This document shows, piece after piece, positions 56,368-64,000 of a stretch of DNA of 64,000 bases (its first letter is position 1; each line of letters opens with the position of its first letter). Source of the DNA: Cheiracanthium punctorium (taxonomy: Eukaryota; Arthropoda; Arachnida; Araneae; Cheiracanthiidae); the NCBI GenBank assembly GCA_038373885.1, contig JAWZYV010013531.1, forward strand, positions 38,707 through 102,706. Reading direction: 5' to 3'. The notes beneath the pieces are model-generated. The model had not been told where the DNA came from. It ran no database searches and worked only from the letters and a program-made list of their open reading frames with translations. Made by a program: the position numbers and the translations under genes.

Positions 56368-57776
56368 CACTGCTGGCCATCGTAAATGCAACACCCTGAA
56401 GGAAGCATGCAAATAATATGAAATTTACAACATGCATTAGCTGAGGTGAGATATGCAAATGATTAGAATTTCAGCGCAGACGCACATCAAGCGCGCCTGT
56501 GGCGCCACCTCAAAGCGCTATTTAAGGCTTGGAGATTTCGACGGTTTCAAGTACAGCAATTGTGTTTTTCTTGCTTTTTTTTCAAAAAAACGATAAATTA
56601 TGCCTCGTAGGAAACAACGATCATCTTTTGATCAAGTATCCGAGTTTGACAGAGGAAGGATAGTGGCATACCGAGATTGTGGGTTATCTTTCAGGGAAAT
56701 CGGTCGTCGTATTGGACGAAACCAAACAACTGTGATGCGGATATGTGATCGTTGGGTGCAGGAGGGTACGACGGACAGACGTGATCGACCGCATCGACCT
56801 CAGTGCACCACGTCACGTGATGACAGGCAGATTGTACGCATGGCAGTGACGGACCGCTCAGTCACATCACGAACCATATCACAGCAGATTCAGTCTGTAA
56901 CGCATCATCCAGTGTCTGCGCGTACCATTCGACGTCGTTTACAGCAGAATGGTCTGTCCGCAAGACGTCCGTTGCTTTGTCTACCTCTGACGCGGAACCA
57001 CAGACGTCTCCGCCGCCAATGGTGCGATGAAAGAAGGATGTGGACGACAGAATGGAATGAAATTCTCTTTACTGACGAGTCACGCTTCTGTATGCAACAC
57101 CACGACGGTCGGATTCGAGTCTGGAGACACCGTGGAGAGAGGATGCTGAACAGCTGCATTATGCACCGTCACACTGGTCCTGCACCGGGTATTATGGTAT
57201 GGGGCGGTATCGGATATCTCTCTCGCACTCCTCTAGTACGCATTGCCGGTACTTTAACCAGCCAGCGCTACATCTCCGAGGTGTTGGAGCCAGTTGTCCT
57301 TTCTTACCTTCAGGGCTTGCCAACAGCCATATTTCAGCAGGATAATGCACGGCCACACGTGGCACGCATTGTCCAAGGGTTCTTCGTCAATCACCAGATT
57401 GAATTGCTTCCCTGGCCGGCGCGCTCTCCGGATCTTTCGCCGATAGAAAACATGTGGTCCATGGTTGCTCAACGACTGACCCAGAGTTCATCCCCAGCTG
57501 TCACACCAGATCAACTTTGGCAACGTGTGGAAGCTGCTTGGTCTGCTGTACCCCAAGAACACATTCAAAGTCTCTTTGAATCAATGCCGAGGCGTGTGGC
57601 AGCTGTGATCTCCAACAACGGCGGCTACTCTGGGTACTGATTTTGGCAGGAACCACGCTTCATAGAATGCTGTAAATTTAATCATTTGTTACTTGGTCAA
57701 CATGTTATCTACACAATAAATTTTGTTGTGATATCTCTTGTTTTTCTTGGTGTTGCAATTTGGGTGGCCAGCAGTG
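56368..57776 (+). mobile_element. Intact Tc1 element
   Basis: TA (56366-56367) then CACTGCTGGCCATCGTAAAT; the right end GGTGTTGCAATTTGGGTGGC continues CAGCAGTG, then TA (57777-57778). The 28-bp termini differ at three or four positions. The 1409-bp element carries one uninterrupted transposase gene, so it is a candidate active or recently active copy. Confidence 0.93.
56600..57640 (+). CDS. Tc1 transposase (DD34E), intact, 346 aa
   Basis: Cut-and-paste DNA transposase acting in the nucleus: it binds the 28-bp termini and inserts at TA. Domains in order: N-terminal helix-turn-helix (about residues 10-55, with SFREIGRRIGRNQTTVMRI), second HTH (about 75-125), and DDE catalytic domain (about 150-345). 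The catalytic triad is complete: D159 (FTDESRF), D248 (QQDNARPH) and E283 (PIENMW), with 34 residues between D248 and E283. Also visible are the glycine-rich MVWGGIG region (199-205) and the LLPWPARSPDLSP block. An arginine-rich stretch before the catalytic domain is the likely nuclear-localisation region. The length is normal for Tc1. ATG 56600 lies 230 bp inside the left terminus; a 'ctatttaaggc' about 80 bp upstream may be the promoter. There is no intron, stop or frameshift. It is clearly a different lineage from the decayed Tc1 at 43921. Confidence 0.95.
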   Translation: MPRRKQRSSFDQVSEFDRGRIVAYRDCGLSFREIGRRIGRNQTTVMRICDRWVQEGTTDRRDRPHRPQCTTSRDDRQIVRMAVTDRSVTSRTISQQIQSVTHHPVSARTIRRRLQQNGLSARRPLLCLPLTRNHRRLRRQWCDERRMWTTEWNEILFTDESRFCMQHHDGRIRVWRHRGERMLNSCIMHRHTGPAPGIMVWGGIGYLSRTPLVRIAGTLTSQRYISEVLEPVVLSYLQGLPTAIFQQDNARPHVARIVQGFFVNHQIELLPWPARSPDLSPIENMWSMVAQRLTQSSSPAVTPDQLWQRVEAAWSAVPQEHIQSLFESMPRRVAAVISNNGGYSGY

Positions 57777-57793
57777 TATTTGGCCAGGCGAAA

Positions 57794-60033
57794 TCTATAT
57801 AAATAAAATTAGACTTTTGTCTGTACATTTCTTGGAATTCAAAAATTTTGCGATTTCTATCCGTTTCAAGCACCCGGGAATCCGATGTGACCCTAAAAAA
57901 AAAAAGCTTTTTTGTCTGTCATTCTGTCACTCTGTCAGTCTGTCCGTGACGCTTTTTACTTTCCGAACATGTACCATGTAAGGAAAGTATTGTAATCATG
58001 AAAAAATTCGACTTCGAGATTTTGGTGTTTTTACACGTTTTGAGGGCTTCTGAATCCATTTATGCTATTTTTGCGAGATGTATGTATGTATGTGTGTATG
58101 TGTGTGTGTGTGTATGTGTGTTTGTGTGTATGTGAGTGAACACGATAGCTCCTGAACGGAGCATTCGATTGAGCTCAAATTGGATATATATGTCATAAAC
58201 CACCGTCGCAAGACCGGTATTGATTTTGGTGTGTATAGGACTTATAGTTTTTCTACAGGACTACGACAAAGATTTCTTTTACATTATGGCCTATGGGAAG
58301 AAGTTCTTGAAAGTGCGCTAGCGTTTTAACGATACATTCGATTGAGCTCAAATTGGATATACATGTTAAAAATCACCATTATAAGATCAGTATTGATTTT
58401 GATGTGCAAAGGACTTATTGTTTTTCTACAGGGCTACGACAAAGATTTCTTTTACATTATGGCCTATGGGGAAATTTCTTGAAAGTGCGCTAGCGTTTAA
58501 ACGGTAGATTCGATTGAGCTCAAATTGGGTATACATGTTATAAACCACCGTTGCAAGACCGGTATTAAATTTTGGTGTGTATAGGACTTATAGTTTTTCT
58601 ACAGGGCTACGACAAAGATTTCTTTTATATTATGGCCTATGGGGGGAATTTCTTGAAAGTGCGCTAGCGTTTAAACGATACATTCGATTGAGCTCAAATT
58701 CGGTATACATGTTATAAACCACCATCCTAAGACCGGTATTGATTTTGGTGTGTATAGGACTTATAGTTCTCCTAAAGGGCTACGACAAAACTTTCTTTTA
58801 TGTTATGGCATAATGGCATATGGGGAGAAATTCTTGAAAGTGCGCAAGCGTTTAAACGGTGCATTCGATTGAGTTTCAATTTGGTATATATGTTTGAATT
58901 ATTCATCGATTAAAATTTATTTAAGTGCTTGGTAATGATCTTAATCGTAAGTGTTCGGAAAGTCGAGTGGAGTCACTCCAGATTTTTTTGTTTAAGCATC
59001 ACGTAAAAACGGTTGAAGCGAATAATATGAACTTGGGTGTTATGAAAGGTGGTCGCTCAACTTAAAACATAGGCGTCGAATTAAAAAAGAATCTTGATTA
59101 GATTTTCAGATTTTGCGAAAATCGTTTCAAACTGCGTAAATTTGTGTTCAAGCATTACGTAAAAACGACTAAAGCGAATGATATGAAATTGGGTGTCATG
59201 ATAGGTAGTCACTCAACTTAAAACATAGCCGTCGAATTTTTAAAAAATCTTGATTGGATTTTGAGATTTTGCGGAAATCCTTTCAAACTGCGTAAATTTG
59301 TGTTCAAGTATCACGTAAAAACGACTGAAGCGAATGATATGAAATTAGGTGTCATGATAGGTGGTCACTCAACTTAAAACATAGGCGTCGAATTAAAAAA
59401 AATCTTGATTAGATTTTGATATTTTGCGAACACATTTTAACACACATTTAAACATTTTTATTAGATTTTGAGATTTTGTGAAAATTCTCTCAAAATGCGG
59501 TTATATTTCTTCAAGCATCAAGTAATAACGACTAATACGAAATTTGGTGATATGATAGGTAGTTGCTAATCTTAATTTATAGGTGTTGAATTTTTAAAAT
59601 ATTTTGATTACATTTTGACATATTGTGAAAATCGTTTAAAAATGCTAAAATTTTTGTTCCAGCATCACGAAATAAAGACTGCAGTGAATTAAACGAAATT
59701 GGGTGACATGATAGGTTGTCACTCAACTTAAATTCTAGGCTTCCAATTTTTCAAAAATGTTGATTAGATTTTGAGATTTTGCGAAAATTATTTCAATATG
59801 TGTAAATATTCGTTCGCGCATCCCACAATTACGACTAAAGCGAATGAAATGATATTACTTAGTTACTCTCTAACCTGTAATATTTTAACAATACATAAAA
59901 ATTATAATTTCGCTTTCTTTACTTTGGCAATATACTACATCCATTCTGTGTACTCCTACAATGCTGACGAAAGTTCTTGCTTTTAGAAATTTGCATTTAG
60001 TACTAAACCGTCAACAACGGGTACTTCAGGTAG
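57794..60033 (+). mobile_element. Non-autonomous Helitron, copy 4, split by a DINE-like element
   Basis: Starts TCTATATAAATAAAATTAG after an A, 16 bp from the TA duplication of the Tc1. Ends with a degenerate hairpin (CCGT-caaca-ACGG) and TACTTCAG-GTAG before a T (the other copies have CTAG). Same family as 28500-30437, with about six 156-bp units. The element is interrupted at a poly-T after GACGC by the insertion at 57958-58982. It has lost part of the array: about 59420-59460 shows a junction between non-adjacent units. Confidence 0.85.
57958..58982 (-). mobile_element. DINE/Helentron-like element, long copy 2, inside Helitron copy 4
   Basis: Read on the minus strand it runs from TCTGGAGTGACTCC (58982) to the terminal hairpin ending GGAAAGT (57958), the same ends as the copy at 55114. 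It has four to five ~173-bp units ('attgagctcaaatt' about every 172 bp) and a (TATG)n/(TG)n microsatellite (58078-58135). It splits the Helitron within a T-run: sister copies have 'gacgc', about seven T, 'gttt', and here about five T lie on one side and seven on the other. So the target was a homopolymer T/A run, not A|T. Confidence 0.85.
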
Positions 60034-60818
60034 TATTTACATAAGAAAAAACGCAATGACTTTTTGGCTTACCCAATAGATTTAATTTTTCTAGGGGCAA
60101 AACAAAGTAGATTTATGGACTTTGCATATTTAGTAGAAAATGGTAACTATTTTTAAAATGATAAAACTTGGACAGTTTGGAATGTAAAGTCCACTAAAAA
60201 TTTAATTTTTTAGTACAATTCTTAAACAGTTTACACAGATTTTTGTCTGACTAAACTGTTTCTCGAAACTCTCTGACTAAACTGTTCTCGAAAGTTTTCC
60301 CCCCAAGAAAACGATACTCCATTTTCTGTTTCACAGTAGTACTTGAACCACGCCCTCTTTAAGATATTACTTGCTTTAAGCGTCTGAAACTACACTGATG
60401 TCCAAAACTACATGCAAGGTAACAAAACACATAATTTATGATAACTGAAAAAACAGCAAATTGCAGCAAACTTCGCACATAAAAGTTATACAATAAAAGA
60501 AATCACTTGGTGTTAAGCCTGGACTGGCTATGACTGTTATACTTCTGCCACCTATCGCAATTCTTCGCAATATCGCAACTACTACTTTATATATTGTTCC
60601 GTATGGATTTGTGACTTTTTTAACGATTTAACCTCGTGCGTATATATACTATATGGTTAACCATGCATATTTCATGGTTTTTGTAGTATTTCTGGTCTTG
60701 GAATTTTATATTGTTCCACTGCGTTTTGTTTTTCTCTTTGCCTATCTATTTATTGTTTTTCCGAGAATATTGTTTTTCATAGTTCACAATCTATTTCTCT
60801 CTCTCCCATGTAGATTCA
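60034..60818. other. Non-coding interval, possible solitary Tc1-type terminus
   Basis: 'TA-CACTGATGTCCAAAACTA' at about 60391 looks like a Tc1-type terminus without a partner in range. The plus frame at 60653-60853 is a hydrophobic, low-complexity product of T-rich DNA. Confidence 0.35.
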
Positions 60819-61380
60819 CAGAGCATCTCAAAAAGGTGGTAAGGGGTCTTTAATTCTTTATCTACAAAATAATTCCCAATTTGTAGTGCTCTGTATATTG
60901 ATGAGGTGATGTACAAAATTTGAGAATCATATCTTAAAAAGAGTCAGAGGCATGAAGATAAGTACATGCTGACTTAAAACACTTTTCAATATCTGCCGCA
61001 GGGCAAAACTGGCGTCAGATGATTGCATTTCAAAAGTCGTATAGAAGTTACGAAATAAATTAATTTTTCATTTCTAGCAATAATCGTTTAGATTCATATT
61101 CATGTATAGCCCCCGATTATGTTTGTTTATGGGTAACTCTGAGTCGTTTTATGATGAAAGGCTGAAATTTTGTACACCATCTCATTAGGGAGACATTTTA
61201 CAGATTTGGAATTTGTTTTCGGGGTCGTTAATCGTAACTTTCTGAAAATTAACGCGAGGAATTTTTTCTTAACGTAGTCGTGTGTACGAACTTATTTCGA
61301 GCGCTTTTTGAATTTTCATTCTCACTTATCTCCAACATATAAAGAATTAATACTTGTTACCACCTTTTTTGGACACCCTG
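60819..61380. mobile_element. Fold-back/MITE-type element (copy 2 of the 18081 family)
   Basis: CAGAGCATCTCAAAAAGGTG at the left pairs with the right end reading CACCTTTTTTGGACACCCTG, followed by TA. 'ctttaattctttat' near the left and 'aaagaattaa' near the right, 'gaggtgatgtacaaaatttg' and 'attttttcttaacg' are shared with 18081-18981. The left flanking dinucleotide is CA instead of TA. It contains the empty site for the hAT MITE seen in copy 1 ('gacattttacaga', about 61190). Confidence 0.7.
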
Positions 61381-61490
61381 TATATAAATGTAAGATGTAA
61401 TGTATTTACATATACATGCACACACACGTACGAGGACTCATACACTGTTTGAAGGTAGTATAGATTAAACTAAATGATTCCTACTTTTAA

Positions 61491-61988
61491 CCCTTTAATA
61501 CGCGGTGGTGTCCTCTTCGTGAGGACACAACAATGTCATTTTGATTGTTTTGATTCACGAAGAATAAATGTGACTTCAATAAAAAATACTTATGGAGGAC
61601 ATTAGTTACACAAGAAAACTTTTCAATTTAGCACGCAATTCTCGTAAAAATTGTCAGGATTATTTTTAAGAGCACTGGTATCTGTCGAAAATTGAAGAAT
61701 ACGATGGAAATACATTGATATTGAAGAACAATGGGATGGACTGCCCAATGCTGAAATAAAGAGCAGCCGTTGCAATCGCTCGATTTAACTACCAGCAAAG
61801 ACCATTTTGAGACCACTTTTGACACTGCTGGCTGAGCGCGCACAACTGGCTGTGTCGAACATGGTCTCCAGATCTGTGGGACGCTATGAACGATTTGCTC
61901 AACCGCCATTTTTTAACTGGTGGTTAAATCGAACGATGGCAACGGCTGCCCTTCTTTCAGTATTGGGAAATGGTTGCGCTTCAAAGGG
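61491..61988 (+). mobile_element. piggyBac-type non-autonomous element, TTAA-flanked (copy 2)
   Basis: TTAA (61487-61490) then CCCTTTAATACGCGG and the hairpin tip GTGTCCTC-ttcgt-GAGGACAC. The right end GGTTGCGCTTCAAAGGG is followed by TTAA (61989-61992). The last ~260 bp fold back on themselves ('gcccaatgctgaa' and 'cagtattggg' arms). It is colinear with the reverse complement of 14162-14877. Overlapping short frames inside are shadows. Confidence 0.75.
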
Positions 61989-61992
61989 TTAA

Positions 61993-62561
61993 GTTTGTAT
62001 ATAAAATCGTGTAAAGTCTCTAATATTTTTGCACGGAAAAACATTAGATAAAAATATTAAAAATTCTACCCCCTCAAAAATTTTTTTCCTCCTTGAACAA
62101 TTCACTCTGCCTGCTCCTCATTTTAACTGAATATTAAACGAGCACGTATTCAGTGGTTGTTCAATACTTCAAATGAATAAAAAGAAATTAAAATCCTATC
62201 AGATTATTGCTATCTGTTATAATAAATGCAATAATGAAGAGAACTTTTTCTGTTATATATCCTGGTAGAATACGCCAAGACAGATTGAAAGTTTCTGCAG
62301 TGGAAAGTGATCTCTGTTCTTCACAATTTAAGGCACTACTGAAAACAAAGTAATCCACAGTTCGCGTTCCTCTCCTACCCCCAGACGAACCTAGCGAGAG
62401 GACACTACTGCCCTACAGATTCAACGTACACGTTATCAACGTACGCACGATGGTCTTTAATGATGTTGATTGAAACAGGGTCTTTCGGTGTTGAGGATGA
62501 CTTTCTGCCAACTGAGTTACCATAGACAGGATGAGTACCTTTTCTCCATAAGAAAGAAAAC
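61993..62561. other. Non-coding interval
   Basis: No supported feature. Confidence 0.4.
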
Positions 62562-62563
62562 TA

Positions 62564-63350
62564 CACTGCAAAAAATATTCCTGTAAATCAACAGAAAAAG
62601 TCTGGCAGCAAAAAGTTGCCAGAAATATTCTGTAGGCAGAAATTTTCTGTTGCCAGGAGCTGTATGTTATATGACAGAAAAATTCTGTTCCCTACAGAAA
62701 TTTTCCGTATACATATAAAAGTCGTTTCCAAGCAGCGTTTTACAGTTAATTTCTGTATACAGAAACTATCTGTAAGGGTTACAGAATCATTCTGTTGAAT
62801 AACATTTATTACTGTCGACAGAAAATTTCTGTATACAGAAATTTTCTGGCAACTTTTTGCGGCCAGTAATTCTTCTGTATACAGAAAATTCCTGTATACA
62901 GAAATTTTCTGGCAACTTTTTGCTGCCAGTAATTCTTCTGTATACAGAAACTTTCTGTACACAGAAAGATGTTACATTCTGGCAACATTTTGCTGCAGTT
63001 TTTATGTTAATTTACAGAAATAGTATTTTTAGTTATTTCATATATTACTATCATATTTCTCCAAATGTTTAAATTTTTTTATACAGATACTTAAAAAAAA
63101 ATAATAAATTTACAAAAATATAATAGTAATACATAAAATAAATATAATACCAGTAAGTAGTCTGATATTATATTTATTTTATTATTACTATTATATTTTT
63201 GTAAATGTATTAAAATTTTTAAATATATGTATAAAAACATTTAAACATTTGGAGAAATATAATAGTAATATAGGAAATAACTAAAAATACTATTTCTGTA
63301 AATTAAGAGAAAAACTGGCAGAAAAATGTTCCCAGAATGTAAAATCTTTC
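62564..63350. repeat. Palindrome-rich repeat block (TTTCTGTATACAGAAA) and inverted repeat
   Basis: Starts TA-CACTGCAAAAAATATTCC, a transposon-like terminus. From 62580 to 62970 the motif CAGAAA/TTTCTG occurs very many times, with several full palindromes CTGTATACAG and a ~63-bp tandem containing 'ctggcaactttttgc' (62846, 62909). From ~63010 a larger inverted repeat follows: 'aatttacagaaatagtattt' near 63010 is inverted near 63285-63305, and 'ccaaatgtttaaa' is inverted at about 63240. No right terminus was identified. The 124-codon minus frame here is the repeat translated, not a gene. Confidence 0.7.
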
Positions 63351-64000
63351 TGTAAAAGTAGCCATATTTTATAAATAAGTAACGTTACCAGCATAACTGT
63401 TGGTGGCCTTATGATGACATGTAAAAGTGCTTAGTTCATTTACTTAACTTTTTGTGTATATTAAACACCACTGATAAACAAAATTAGAAATATTTCTGAT
63501 AAGAATAAAAATTGATTTTTCTTTTTTTAAATCACTGAATCTGAACTTTTTGTGTTCAAAATCTGTACCTAGAGATATAAGTATACTCATACTTTAAAAT
63601 AATCTTAATAGACACAAATAACTCTTCAGTTCAACAGTAAATTAAAATATTAAAGGTCTGAATTAAACATTCTGTGTGAGTAATAATTGAGAGCTGTTTC
63701 AAGAACACTAGTACTTACCGGAGCCGCAACTACTGTATACGACACCTGGGGCAAACCTTAATTAGGGTTCCCCTCCCAAGGAGCGATAATTGATCTTGGC
63801 ACCCCCTTTAGCACAGCACCCGCATCATGTGCCCCACTTACTTCAACGAGAGAAATAAGCATTCTTTTCCCATGAAAAGATAGGAGGATGCGTGTATTTG
63901 TAATGAAAATTTTTACGTATCATTTATAAACATGCCATTAGAGCTCTAAAGCAAAAAATTATCTGTAGCAGAGCTTGACAACCTGCAGTCTGTCTCCTTA
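63351..64000. other. Non-coding interval to window end
   Basis: AT-rich, then a GC-richer patch at 63715-63850 ('cctggggcaaacctt', 'ttcccctcccaaggagcg') that looks like transposon debris. No gene supported. Confidence 0.35.

Noticed and set aside
56905..57472. Minus-strand frames in the intact Tc1
   Set aside because: Antisense shadows of the intact transposase.
60653..60853. Small membrane protein
   Set aside because: Hydrophobic because the DNA is T-rich; no homology motif and it overlaps the left end of the fold-back element.
62588..62962. 124-codon minus-strand open frame with repeated peptide blocks
   Set aside because: The peptide repeat is the translation of the CAGAAA/TTTCTG DNA palindromes; no family signature or start context.

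Overview
This is gene-poor, AT-rich eukaryotic nuclear DNA, most likely from an arthropod genome loaded with transposable elements. An arachnid would fit the mix of elements, but the sequence does not prove it. There are no operons, bacterial signals or convincing long host genes. The only long intact reading frame (56600-57640) is a Tc1 transposase. Nearly everything else that can be named is a DNA transposon, a Helitron, a non-autonomous derivative of one of these, or a degenerate transposase. I fixed most element boundaries by hand from paired terminal repeats and target-site duplications (TA, TTAA, 8 bp, or A|T for Helitrons).

Layout. 0-10 kb: a ~430-bp repeat present three times, a mariner relic (1458-1999), a TGACTGAC-headed repeat family, and a 1.28-kb Tc1 fold-back palindrome (7724-9001). 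10-21 kb: a TAATCG-rich array followed by a BED-finger-like exon, the first copy of an unidentified protein-like family, a TTAA-flanked piggyBac-type element, and a fold-back element carrying a hAT MITE. 21-28 kb: a CCAAT/TATA promoter-like unit split by a 6.4-kb hAT-type element with a perfect 8-bp duplication; that element itself contains a deleted mariner and other repeats. 28-41 kb: three Helitrons of one family, two of them joined head to tail with no intervening base, all built on a 156-bp repeat; between them lie a 288-bp LTR-like direct-repeat pair and several hairpins. 41-53 kb: small hAT MITEs, a Tc1 with three stop codons, tandem promoter-like units, three mariner or mariner-like relics, a tRNA-like SINE and one plausible host exon. 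53-64 kb: three copies of a Helentron/DINE-like family, an intact Tc1, a fourth Helitron interrupted by one of the DINE-like copies, a second fold-back element, a second TTAA element, and a region dense in the palindrome TTTCTGTATACAGAAA.

The most interesting points are: the zero-gap Helitron tandem and its 156-bp satellite with 312-bp higher-order alternation; the DINE-like family with a terminal hairpin and insertion into an A-run, shown by comparison with a sister Helitron; the unidentified three-copy family whose translations resemble one another; and the hAT that splits a promoter unit. Several insertions can be dated relative to one another because empty sites survive in sister copies inside the same window. 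No database search was possible, so family names rest on motifs, termini and duplications.
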